Part shown: in pieces, positions 14,001 to 26,000 of the stretch
Layout: each line of letters begins with the position of its first letter
Numbering within the stretch: the first letter of the stretch is position 1
Assembly: GCA_031213475.1 (NCBI GenBank)
Contig: JARUPZ010000024.1
Location: 6,575,324-6,639,323 of the forward strand
Source: Nereocystis luetkeana
Lineage: Eukaryota > Sar > Phaeophyceae > Laminariales > Laminariaceae
Length of the DNA: 64,000 nt
Direction: 5' to 3'
Made by a program: the position numbers and the translations under genes
The notes under the pieces: model-generated
Databases searched by the model: none
Told to the model about the DNA's origin: nothing
What the model saw: the letters and a program-made list of their open reading frames with translations, nothing else

Positions 14001-16142
14001 CTAGCTGGTCTTGGGCTTGGCATCAAAACGCGCAGTCTGAATCAAGTACAGAAGTAGTGCCCCAACTGCTCGGTGAAGAGTAGTACGGTATACGTATAAA
14101 AGCCCATGCCTGATACATACCAGGTAAAAACTACTTTTCGTACGTACAAAAGTCTGGAAGTGTGTCATTCCCAGCTCTCCAGCATGGATCCACGGCCTTG
14201 GACAATAGTATAGCAGATATGTGTCATGGACGTGTCTCCGGTATTTGGCCGTGCTACCGTATGACGCTACTGCCTTATCAAAACTCTATTGCAGACGGCA
14301 ATGCATACCTCGCACGGTAGTGTACACATTCTTCAGGAAAACTGAAATCCAGTACGGCACTCCAACGACGAGCCTCCCGTTATTGAGGCCAACTGTTGAC
14401 TCTACTACCCTTTCTCGGTGACCGCCCGCTCTCACTCACCCAACCCCCCCCCCCCCCCCCCCCCCGCCTTACATCTCGTAAATGTATTGACTGATCAAAC
14501 GTGCAGGATGCCCCTCGTCACGACAAGTCAGAGCTAAGCCCTCTGCTCAAGGCTTCGCTAGCGGCTTCCCACGCTAAGCTCAACGCTGAGTCTGAAGTTC
14601 CCTCCTCTACCTTCTCCTCCCCCTCCGACTCCTCCTCATCATCCTCCTCCTCCGTCCCCTTCTCCGCCTCCTCCTCTCCCTTTACCTCCGAGACCGTAGG
14701 CAATGATGTTGAGAGTGACGTTTGCGCCGTGAACCCTTTCTTCGGTACTCCGGGTGGACCGGGCTCTTGCCCCTCTCCGACGTTGAGCCCTGCCGACCCC
14801 GCCACGACAACAATCTCGGACGGACGTGACAAAGAAGGCACACACGCTAACTCTAGCAGCGCCGATTGCAACGGTGACACCTGCACCAGCACCCACGTCG
14901 ATACGAGACTTGGCGGTAACCGCAGCGACGGCAGCGGGGACATGGAGCAAGAACGCCGCCACGATGACAGCACTGTCGATAGAAGCAACAACCATGGCGC
15001 CGAGCCCGGTCAGACGACATCGACCAAGGCTCCGCCCAGCTCAAAGGCCAGCGATGTGAGCTCCTCGGAATCGAGCCCAAAGAGCGTGCTCACCGTGGGC
15101 TACAAGCTGGCTGAACCCTTGGTATGTTCGACCGGGAAGTCCGCCTTGTGGGCTGCCAAACACGGCTCCATTGTATTCGCCAAAGAAACCGCCAAACCCT
15201 CGGATGTATCAGGTCACAAGACCTCCGGAGGCCTCCGCACGTCGGTGTTGGTTGCTGCCGACAATGGTAAACTGAAGCGCGTGCTCCGAGCCCGAAAGGC
15301 GCTGCTGAAGGAAATGCGGGACGGGGCCTTGCCGGCACAAGAGAGCCGGAGGAACGTTTGGGGGTGGGTCTCCTTCCGCAGCCGACACCAGGAAGACATC
15401 GAGAGGGTGAAGGAGCATCTTGGGGAAGTGGATATGACACTCAGCGACAGGGGATGCGTGGTGAGTCAGCCAAGAGTTGCAGCTTTGATGTTTGGGGTGT
15501 ACGTGCGATGACAGGGAGAGTTACAGAAGTATTTGTATGTTGGAGTACTATTCCACCAGAGGTATTCGTCATGCCCCCTTGTTTCGATACGTAATCTTGG
15601 ATACAAGTTGACTTAAATGTTTACGTGTCAGGGTCTTGGAAGCGGTAGCAGGCAGTTTCGTTCCTTCAGCTGTGAAGACATCATACTTCAAGTAGCGAGC
15701 ACTAGCGTCGTGTTCGAGCCTGGCCACATTTGAGGTGCCGGTAGGACAGCAGAGTTACTGTTGTGTGTGGCTGGAGTTGATGTCACGATAACGTTGCACA
15801 TGGTAGACTGCAGTGTGGGCTGGATCAAGGTACGGACACACGTTCCCAATCACTTGAATAGCGTCACGGTGGCTGAAAAAACTTGGCCAGGAACCCCTCG
15901 CCTCACCTCCCCCCCACCTCCCCTCCTGCCTTCCACACGAACAAATTGAACAGGAGGTGAGCTTGGACGGAACATGTGTCCTGTCCAAATCTGGCCCATA
16001 TAAACGGGAATGGATGAACAGATTCCCCTGGAGGAGGAGCAAGAGCAATGACTACCAGCTGCACCTTACGGACGACGGGATGGAGGTCCGCCTTGGGGAG
16101 AGGACAGTGTGGGGGGTTACCGTTGACGAGATGATGGGATGA
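8041..16142 (+). CDS. Secreted Ser-rich protein, six exons (paralogue 2)
   Basis: Exons: 8041-8271, 9177-9308, 12903-12989, 13710-13835, 14507-15460, 15954-16142, giving about 572 residues. Every intron is GT-AG and phase 0, with donors GTGAGC, GTAACA, GTGAGT, GTGAGT and GTGAGT. I chose the ATG at 8041 because a clear signal peptide follows (MMKNFAKAALLSAAMLAAL...AEA), so the product should be secreted or enter the secretory pathway. Exons 2-4 encode short beta-rich segments with a repeated VFLSD motif (exon 2 EDMVFLSD, exon 4 DNAVFLSD). Exon 5 is a long Ser/Thr/Asp/Gly-rich low-complexity stretch (about residues 220-385) followed by the conserved C-terminal region (about 390-572) shared with the copy at 1-1014. 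The last exon has a DDGMEV...VWG strand reminiscent of bulb-type lectins, and I regard that as a hint only. Exon 3 is short, and further small exons in the 3.6-kb intron 2 cannot be excluded. A 22-bp C run (14444-14465) precedes exon 5. Confidence 0.72.
10628..10718. mobile_element. MITE-B copy 1 (inside intron 2)
   Basis: GCTTTAGAACCGCAGTCCCG and its inverted complement form one long palindrome. The outer ends are diverged, so the TTAA duplication is not preserved. Confidence 0.7.
12093..12684. mobile_element. 592-bp element with AGAGTTGCACCCCG terminal inverted repeats
   Basis: The left end AGAGTTGCACCCCG and right end CGGGGTGCAACTCT are inverted complements. Further inside, the repeats continue imperfectly (GAACCGGGTACCGG versus GGGTACCCGGTTC). 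The interior holds three units of about 82 bp built on GGTAACCCGGGTACCCG. There is no ORF of note. It lies in intron 2 of the secreted-protein gene. It could be a non-autonomous DNA transposon; the flanking target duplication is not clear. Confidence 0.5.
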
Positions 16143-16842
16143 GCCCAACATTATTTCACGGCGTGATGGACTCTGCTCGGTGTGTTGTGTATGGTTACGT
16201 GCGGGGGGAAGGGGGGGGGGGGGGCAGGTGAACGTTGAGACGGTTTATGGCATGGGTTGTCCGTGAAGCGTCGGAACCAATGCAGTTTCGTTTTCGTTTG
16301 GAGCACTGTTGGTCTACAGTACGACTAGTGCCAAGTCTCTACTGGAGGGTGGGGTGTCACCGTGTGGAGCATTTAGGGGTGCCCTCGCCGAGTGAGGGCG
16401 TGCGAGGGGCAGTACTGTGGGATTTCAACTGCTTCGCTGGTCTATCAGCTCCCGATGCGGTCGACCTACCACACCAGGCAGTTCACTCCCAACCTTCATC
16501 GTCGGTAGTCCTGCGCTAGCCTGTATCGTACGCACTGCGAGCCCAAACCATGGATCAGAGCCAGGTAGTGCTTCCGGGTCGGCGTCCAAACTCGTTCGGA
16601 CCAGTTGTGAATAGCTAACGACTGTACCGAGGTGGAGTACCATGCATTGAGGTGGGGGGACTTGTGTTGTGAAGAGTGGGTGCTGACAATGGGTAATACC
16701 TTACGGAACCCACCTGAAGTCAACGATCGTCAAAGCTAACGCCTACTGCATCTGCAAATGGCGCCCCACTCGGTAATATGGGAATGCCGCAGGCCGATCC
16801 TCGGCAATATTTCCGCGGGGTGGAACGTCTTAGTGCAGTCTA
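16143..16842 (+). repeat. 3' flank shared with the left paralogue
   Basis: Counterpart of 1015-1690. It contains an interrupted G run at 16205-16224. Beyond about 16842 the similarity is lost. Confidence 0.55.
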
Positions 16843-17590
16843 GGTAGCCCATGCATGCGTACAACGTTCAGCACAACTAGTCACTGCTAATAATAGTAGC
16901 AGCAGTGAGAGCAGCGGCGTTCATGTGTTAAGAGTGCATCCTATGAGTAGCCTGTCGTTATACGAATACACCAAGGGTGAAAAAAGCGAGGGTGCAAGAA
17001 CAAGCGGGAATATGACCGTTTCGTATTCGATTCGGAGTGTTCTAGAAATAACGCGTAGCTCTCTTGACGATCGGAGGATTGTTCTCGAGTGTTGCATAAG
17101 ACGAAAGCCCAGCATGCCCAGACGTTGTGGCCGACAACCCACTAGCTACAAGCGTTGTGAGATAGGAGACAAAACCCCACACTGTCGCTCTTATCTACTC
17201 TTTTAGTACTTTCGCACCAGTTTTGCAGTATCCCCTGGACTCTCAACGCAGCCCGTTTCCCTTAATCTTTAGTTGGCCACAAGCTCTCTCTTTGATTATC
17301 ATCATCTTCCTGTCTCTTACATGCTGCTCACCCCTCGGTCAGCTTAGTTACTATCAGCGTCAGCGCAACCAAGCCAGGCCGTATCGCCGCATACGCCAAT
17401 AGGTTGTGGGTCATTGTCGACAGGACAGCGCGCACATAAGGAATCTTCCACGCGACGTCTTCGCAATGGAATCCGTAGTCTGGAGTAAAAGCACGACGCT
17501 GTGATCAGCGACGGGACTGGCAGGTTTAGATGTCTGAAAAGTGAGTTGAGACAAGATTCTCGACGGCGGCTCGCATCAAGGCTGACGATA
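16843..17590. other. Intergenic, nothing recognised
   Basis: No exon, repeat or RNA gene could be supported. Confidence 0.4.
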
Positions 17591-17599
17591 TAGAAACGA

Positions 17600-18930
17600 G
17601 ATGATTTTGATTGGTGACCGAGGGCGTAGATGGTGACCAGGACAGCATTCCATCTACGTGCCGACATCGTTCTCGGGGCATTGTACGTTTCTTACACGGG
17701 TCGAAATTCTTGGGGCGTCATTGCTGCAAAGGTCTTGAGGCGCCGTGTACTCCAGAACGCCCACCTGAGCCTGAGTCAGCTGCAGCACAGACGGCACGAG
17801 AGGTGCACGTCAGTAAACTAAACACGATCGAGACACAGCTTAAGGTCTTCAAATCTGCACAGGCTATGGCACAACCAGGAGAGGTTGCACAAGCTGCAGC
17901 GTAGGCGTCGCGGCCAGTGCGCGCCATGTGCGCACAGGCCGAGCTTTGCAAACTCGGGGTGTGTGTTCGAGAAGCCTACGCAACGATTGCAGCCATATAC
18001 GTACAAACCCGTTACGTTGACTGCTGAGTAGGAGAAACCGTCAGTATGGACGACACCGCGAACAACCTTCACGTCGTCGTGAACGAAACATCAATATCTG
18101 GCGGCAAAGGAGGCGGACCAGCTCCTTGAATAAAGTTCCAAGCTTCGTGCCAGCCTCAGCATCACCAACATAGACCATATCTCGAATTCCTCCAAGGGAA
18201 ACAACGACCGTCGGAGACCGACGATGTTCAGACCACTACCGGTGGGGCGTGGGATACACCCCTAACCATAATCTATTCAGCGTACAGGCATTTTCGACGG
18301 GCGGTTCAGCCTTCATCGTCGTGGGGAGATTCGAGCGCACGGCGGCCGAGGTCGCGGCAACCCATGGACGAATCGCGTGGTCGGTGTAGGGGATTCGCGC
18401 GAAGCGATTCTAGCGGAGCATGTCAAGGTGAACAACACGCTAATGCGCTCAGCGCAGGACCCCGATGGGTATCCCTACGTCGTGGACAGCTGCCGCCAAC
18501 GCCTCAACGCGCGCGATCCACCAGAGGGCCCGACACACAGACAATACGAGGACATCATACCCCAAGCTCTTGCACCGGGGTACAAAGCCATGCGCCAAGC
18601 TCATCTAGATTCTGGAGGGGGAGAATTTTGGGCTTGCCACTATGCGACGTATGATGGCGGCTTATTGACGCGGGTAACCTCGGTCAGTCACACGCTGATT
18701 CAGTTCGGGGTACAGCGGGACGCAGTGCCGCCATGCAGGCAGTGGTCCGAAATGGCAACGACATCAACTGTCACATTTGTGATCGTTACTTCGAACGTAT
18801 GCGTCCTCTCCGCTCCAAGCACCAGCAGCAGCCGCAGCAGCGTTGAGATTACCAGAACAACCCGCGCAGGCAGCGAGGTGGACTACAGTAGACAGGAGGT
18901 GCACCATTTGTTTTTTGTCGAGGTTCCTCA
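17600..18930 (+). mobile_element. Fossil gag region of a Copia-type LTR retrotransposon
   Basis: The 5' part resembles the start of Copia gag (a ...GSKFLG... motif followed by ERPPEPES). A central stretch (about 18440-18680) resembles the conserved gag helix region (RQYEDIIPQAL then YKAMRQAHL), and a zinc-knuckle-like CHIC segment follows near 18770. The element is broken, with several interruptions, and no protease, integrase or reverse transcriptase part is visible. No LTRs could be identified. It looks old. Confidence 0.55.
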
Positions 18931-18969
18931 CTTCAAGCGAGCTCCACCGTATAAACCTCACCCATAAAG

Positions 18970-20048
18970 AAGAAAAAAAAACAATTGTTGAAACAAAATC
19001 GAAAGCGCAATGGTAGATGAGCAATCTCAATGGATGGCCTATCAATAGGTGTACGAAATACAGAAAAATCGCTAAAAATAAAATATAAAACATTCCGATG
19101 ATTTTTGGTTAAGAGGCCCCAATCATTCAGAAACTTATTTTAGCCAGAGAGTGCTACCCCGGTCTCATACCTATGCCATGGCATGGTTCATCGGGGAGCA
19201 CTTTCATAGAAAATAAAACAGTATTTTGATGATTTCTTCGACGATCAGTTTTTTCGGGTGGGGTGTAGAGCACCTAAGCTTTACCGGTGATCAAGCCAGG
19301 AGCCTCGACAACAATAGGCGCACCTCCTAACGTTTTCTCGTACCATGCCTCAGCTCGCAGTAGGCGAGAGATGGGTCGAATCTCCCGTCGTCAGAGGCCT
19401 GCCCAAAACCACAAACAACACCAATGAGGAAACATGCCTCCTGCCCCGGGGTCCGATGAAACCATAAGCCACAATCCTCATCACGCAAGCCACCGAGCAC
19501 AACAGCAATAACAAGAAGAAAAAAAATGAAAAAAAAACGACTGATCCCTTGAAGGAAACGCCTGGCCTATACTCCGATGAAACGCCCCGGTTAGTCGGAT
19601 CAACAATCGTCAAGAGGGTGTTTGCGAGAAATTTGGTTGGGTTGGGCTTTTTGTAGGTCTGTTTCCTAAATAATAGCGATCCCAACCCACGAAAAAATAT
19701 ATGCTGTGGGGAAATAAGAAAAAAGCGGCCAGAAATACGTCTTCACCTCAAGATTTCTTGGGCTGGGTAGACTCTGTGGGTTGGTTAGCCGAGCGAAGCA
19801 GCTTCCGATTGGCTAGCGCCTTCGGAGTCACCTACCTGTCCGACCGATCAGCTTCTCGGCTTAGTCGGTTTCACATCTGTTTATAACCCTGGTGGTACCA
19901 GTCCTCGCCCGGGCTAATCGCACGAAACGTCCGGGCCAGCCGAACCAACAGTCACCCATGCCCTTCACACAAACCACCGACACAACAACGAAGAATAAAC
20001 GCCTTCTGCTTCAGGTCCAATGAAAGCCACCATCATCAACTTAAATCC
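18970..20048. other. Intergenic between the fossil and the RPC4 gene
   Basis: A-rich in the first part. Nothing supportable. This is the 3' side of the minus-strand RPC4 gene; no clear polyadenylation signal was assigned. Confidence 0.35.
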
Positions 20049-22993
20049 TCAATCCTCTTCCATCTTAACCGGCCCCGCTTCCCCGCCGGCGTCAACCCCG
20101 AATCCCGCAACCGGAAGACCTCCTGCAAACCCCTCCTGCCCGCCGGCGCTGATTTCGTCCGCTCGGCGGTAAAGCTGCTCGAAGTCCGGCGTGCAGACAG
20201 CTCGTTTGGTAACCTGCACACACAAGAGGATGTATGTGGGGCGTACGCCGAAGGGAGGGGGGGGGGGGGGAGTGGCCACACCAGTAAAAAAGAACGATTG
20301 ATCAGACGATGTCATCCACAAGCAAGAAAATCCTCTTATAACGGGATCCTCATAGAAAAGTACCTACCAAGGGAATCATTGTATCCCTCCCCCCTCCCCG
20401 ACCTAAACATGCCGATGTCGAAAACCTACCTATCGATAGTCGCTGAGGTGGGAAGCCCCACAACAACAAACAAAAACGCCTGTCCGAACGAGAGCGTAAA
20501 TCCCTGCGTTCGCCTCCATTCTTAATATGCTACCTGATACCTGATACCTGGTGTGGGACCATAGTCTCCCCTTCTTCCCCACCCCTCTCACCTCCCCCCC
20601 CCCTGATATGGACATGCCACTGTCGGCGTGCTGAAAATGAGTCGCTGAGTTGGAAACTCTACAAGCAAAAACGACTACAACAACAACAACCACCACAACA
20701 ACTGCCACAAAAACAACAACAGCAACAACCACCACAACAACAGCAACAAAAACAATAACAACCACCACCACAACAACAACAACAACCACAACCACCACAA
20801 CAACAGCAACAACAACCACAACAACAACAAAAACAACAACAACAGCAACAAAAACAACAACAACAACCACCACAACAACAGCGACAAAAACAACAACAAC
20901 AACAATAACCACCCCCACAACAACAACAACAACAACAACAACAACATACACACAAAAACGAAAACTCGCCTGCCCGAAGGAGCAGAAGTTCCTGTTGCTG
21001 CCGGCGTCTATGCTGACCCCCTTCTCTACGAAGGATACCGGCAGTCCAGGGTGGACGACAAAGCTAACGCCACCGATAACGAGGCGCGACTTGCCGGACT
21101 GGTGCACGTACAGCTGTCCAAGGCACGGAGGCGACGGTGGGGGGGGGGGGGGAGGGGGGGGATGGGGGGGGGGGGGGGGGTGCTTATTTGTTGCTTGCCT
21201 TAGTCATTCGATTATTGGCCACGCATCCCTTTCGAGACGGAGCACACGGGGCGGGGGGGGGGGGGGGGGTATGTGGAGGGAGTGGGTAGATGGCGAAATC
21301 CTCTCGCGTGCAGGCTCCGTACAGCAGCGCCCGGTGTCAATCTCAAGACGATCCCTGAACCGAAGCAGCCGCGTCTCAGGGTCGTGACGAAAGCCCAACT
21401 GCGCGTGGGGAGGGGGCGGACTCGCACGCTCGCACACCCGACCAGGAGAAAGGTTGCCACATCCACATCGTCAGGGTTACGCAGGTCGTAGGTGCATTAA
21501 TTCCCTGGTGCCGTCCGCAGACGCCACTGTCCGGCTAACCACGGACCTACTGCGCTTCGCGGGGTGCACGGCGACCGGCGTCACGTCGTAATTATGCCAC
21601 AACACACCGTACCACAGCAAACCATGCAAAACCAAACCATACAGCATACCATACCACACCACATCACATCATACCCCTGCCCTGCCCCACCCCTGCCCCG
21701 CCCCCCCATCCCACCCCACCTCACCGCACCTCACCATGCCCTCCTCCCTCCCTCCTATCCCCAACACACCTTGCCGATCTTGCCGGGCCGCATGCGGCGA
21801 AGCCCCTGATCAAACGCCAAGTCGTCCGGGGGCAGCCCCATGGCCTCGGGCGAGCTCTTCCCTTTACCCCCCCCAGCTGCTGCCGCGCCGCCCGCCGCCG
21901 CCGCCGAAGCCGCGGATGCGGACGAAGCCGAGTCGCCGATCTCTTCCTTCACCGCAAAGCCCCCGGCTTTAGGACGAGAGGTGGCATAGACAAGGAGGCA
22001 GGATACAACAAGGGGGGGAGGGGGTAATATGGGCGAAGGGAAGTTGACAGGGGGGGGAGGGGGGGGGGGGGGGGGTGTACTCGACATCGTGCATGGCCGT
22101 AGTCGTACGACCATAGACCCTCGCATCCCCGTGGGCAAAAGCGACCGAGACGAAGGTGCGAACTCCTTGCGGTCCAGGGCTTGCCCTAATTGCAGGTCGG
22201 CCCCGCAAAATACCTCCTGCACGTCGTTGGCGGTCAACTTCAATCTCGCACGTCGCCCCAGACCAACCCGACCCCCGACCGAACGCTACATTTTTCCCCA
22301 AACCCCGGGGTTTCTCGAGGTCGGCAGCGGTGGTCTTCCGGGAACAACAACGGGCGGGCGAAAGCCTCGATCAACCAATCAGACCAACGACCGGCACGAG
22401 ACAGAAAATCGGCGGTCGCTGCTCCTGCATTTAACCCGCTCAGCACGGCAGTCCCGTTCCGGGGACAACCCACTCAAAGTCCAAGTAGTTTGTCCCCCAA
22501 AACGGGGCTGCGGTCCTACCGGGGCCGAGGCGAGCCTGGGGTCGGCGCCACCCCTCGCCCCTAGGACGACCGCGGGGGTCTAAGGCGCGGCTCCGGCTCG
22601 CAGGGCGCGGGTGCTACTGTAGTCTGATGTAGCAGGAAGCAGGTGATAGCAGCAAAGGCACGGCAGGGTAACCGTTGCTTCCAACAACAGCGTCGCTTTA
22701 ATTTATATTTTACTCTTTTCGACGCCGCCTCTTAACCCTTTTAGAACCGCAGTCCCGTTTTTGGGACAAACCAGTCAAACTTCAAGTATTTTGTCCCCAA
22801 AACGGGACTGCGGTTCTAAAGGGGTGAAGGGTACGGAGAAACCCAGAGAACAAGAATGAAGGGGTAGGGGGGGGGGGGGTGTACTCGTTAGGAGAGATGT
22901 ATTCGATTTCATGCATGGCGGCAGTCGTATGACCATAGACCCTCGCATCCCTACAATGCCGGGACGGAGCACGTCGGGTTTTCACCTTGGCAT

Positions 22994-23032
<39 letters not shown>

Positions 23033-26000
23033 CCGTCCACCGACCGATCAATCTACCCACGGACCCACCAACCCCTCCCGAACCCACCCACATCCTCCCC
23101 ATTCCACCCCCCCTACCCACCCACCCACCCACCCACCGACGCACCTGCAGCTTTCCCCTTCCCCTTTGCATCTACGGGAGGCGCATCCTTTCCCCTCTGG
23201 AACGCTGGAAGCGGGCGAGGAAGCTTTGTCGGCAGCTGCACAAAGAAGAGGCTGCTATCTTCCTCCTCCATCAGCTCGGCTTGGTTCTGATGGCCATGGG
23301 AAGCATTCGGGGGGGGGGGGGAAGAGGGAATATATACTGTCGCTTGCTTTTTGGCGGATGTATCAGCTCATTCTGCGGGAAGTTGTAAACCGTGTGCGAC
23401 ATATATATCTGGCACAACACATGCGAATAAGACAGCATTATACCTCGAAGTAGCTGTCTCTAGGCCCCCGCGCAGCAGGATATTTGTAGCTGGCGTTAAC
23501 TCGTGCGCGTTGCCGGATGGTAGACGGTGGTAGCAGCCGCCGTTGGCGTTGTCTTGTGGACACTGCTACTACGGGGGGGCATAGTAAATAGGACCTATGG
23601 TATACATAAAAACCTATATATTTGACCGTTTTTACTAGCAATATGTGGTCCTCTTAACTATGGCCCCCCGTAATAGACATGTTTCGCTGTAAAAGCAGTG
23701 GTGGTTCTTGTTCGGTCACACAAGACAAAAGACATCGGACCAGGCTCCAATACGCTACAACTACTACTACTATTGCGGGGGGGCATAGTTAATAGGACCT
23801 ACGGTATACATAAAAACCTATATATTGAACCGTTTTTACTAACAATATTTGGTCCTATTAACTATGGTCCCCCATAATAGAACTGATAATGTTGTTGTCC
23901 CGCCCACAAGAGAGAGGACATCCGGATCGCAGGGAGAAGGCTCAGATACGTTACTACTGCTGTGCCCACGGGTGGGACGACGTACTCGCAGAGCAGTACC
24001 ACGCAGCAACAACGACATTACCGCTGCATCATGCTAATACGGGGGACCATATTAAATAAAACCAACGGTATACACAAAAACTTATATATTTCGCTATTTT
24101 CACCAACAATATTGGGTCCTATTAACTATGGTCCCCCGTAAAAAATAATACACATACGTGCGTACACTATTCTGGAAGCTGGAGTCGACCTCGAGTGAGA
24201 AAAAAACAAACAAACAAAAAGCAAGAACAGCGGGATCCTGCTGCTGTTGCTGCAGCTGGAGCTAGCCGTGCTCCCGACGGAGTTTCTCGGGTCAAGACTG
24301 CCGAGATGTCATGGTCTCGCCATGGCGAAAAAAGCACACCAACAGGGCGGAGCAGCAGCGGCGGCGGCGCTGTTCAGCCGCTTGCCGTTTGCTCGATAGC
24401 CGCCAGGTGCTTCGTCTACTATATAACCCTGCCCCTATTCACAACAACACTTTTTATTTGCTATTGGCATACAAACCTTCCTGAATGTGGGAACAGAGGT
24501 GATACACCCCTCTCGGGACCCCATAGAGGAGAAACCATTCGACCATCACAAGTGCCGACTGACAAAAACGTAAAGCCACTGCGCGATGGGTTCATGAAAC
24601 AAAGCAGTGTATCCGCCATACAACGCGCGAGGGGTAGCACGGCACAGGCGCGCAGACCTGATCCCGCCAGCGTTCGCGGGTACGGTCAAAACTCGCGAAT
24701 CGGGTCAGATGCGGTCACCCGACCCGACCCGACCCGGACCCGACCCGACCCGACCCGACCCGACCCGACCCGACCCGACCCGACCCGACCCGACCCGACC
24801 CGACCCGACCCGACCCGACCCGACCCGACCCAACCCGACCCGACCCAACCCGACCCGACTCAAACCAGCTCGTGAGTTTTTTTTCGGACCTCCTGACCCG
24901 ACCCTTGGGTCGGATGATCATGACCCCGCGAACAGGCCTGGAATTTATCAAACCATTGTTTTCGGTCGCTATGTCGGGGTCCGAAAGGGGGGGTTGGCTC
25001 CATTTGGTTTCCACCGCGCTCCCACGGTGGGTACGAGCACGTCCAATTCGAAGTAGTTTGTCCCCCTGAAAACGGGCCATAACGTGTGCCTCGTCCTTGT
25101 TTCCGAGTTGTTTTTGTTGCTTTCCTCTCCTTGGCTCTTTCGCTCTTGCGCATGCGGAGCAACAAACAAACGTTAGCGACAGCAACTACAGGGGCAACGA
25201 AATCACTAAAAGCAACCACATCAGCGCCACAATCATACTCTCTACCACCACCACCACCACCACCACCACCTCACCAACCTTCCCCCCCACCCCCCCCCCC
25301 CCCCCCCCGCCCTACATAAACAACGCGTCAGAAACAAAAAAAAAAACAATCCCGAAACGTTGACTCACGTTTCCCTGGGCAAAGAGGCGGCCACCGGGCG
25401 TCTGAGCGGTGGCGGTTACCGGAAGGGCGACTGGTCGCAACCCGTCTTCCTCGGACATAACGTTACCGGTAACCTGCAACGACACCGGGGCGGAAAGGGA
25501 AGGGGGGGGCGGGGGGGGGGGGGGGGGTACACATTTTGTTGCTTGCCTTAAGCCATGTGGCCACTGGCGACGCATCTCCTCCGACACGGAGCACCGTTCC
25601 TACTCCTACGAGAAACACACACCTCCAACGTTTGGGCGCTCATTGTGCGTTTTCCATAAGACTACAGAGGACCTTCGGTTAGTTTTGTATCCTTCCTGTT
25701 TCGCCGCCTCTGGCCACCACCTACCACCTAGGGGGACGACGGTTTGTCGCTACCATGTAGTGTACCAAACTTCTTCGTGTCACCATGTTTATAAGGAGGC
25801 GGATTGGAGGAGGGGGGGGCACTCGATCTCATGCATGGCCGTAGTCGTACGACCATAGGCCCTCGTATACCTACAATGCCGGGACGGAGCATGTCGGGTT
25901 TTCACCGACCAGGCAGACATTGCTTGCACCGAGCGCGAAGCGCCGTGAGGTGTTGGGCGAGCAGCATGAAGGATGACCTGTACCCTACTAGGAACCGCTT

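Noticed and set aside
15954-16142. Firm assignment of the secreted proteins to the bulb-type lectin family
   Set aside because: Only one strand-like segment resembles the lectin repeat and the QxDxNxVxY sugar-binding motif is not present.
20430-21107. 225-codon minus-strand frame read as one protein
   Set aside because: Only its first 48 codons are the RPC4 exon (21113-20970); the remainder is the CAA microsatellite within the intron.
21200-21470. Minus-strand segment around QLGFRHDPETRLLRFRDRLEID as an exon
   Set aside because: It lies between two RPC4 exons that fit together without it and has no matching splice sites.
22140-22220. Minus-strand segment EVFCGADLQLGQALDRKEF as an RPC4 exon
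   Set aside because: Exons 23286-23145 and 21966-21770 join directly in matching phase and restore the family order; including this segment would break phase.
24718-24872. CRISPR or telomeric array
   Set aside because: Uniform 5-bp units without spacers; a simple pentanucleotide satellite.
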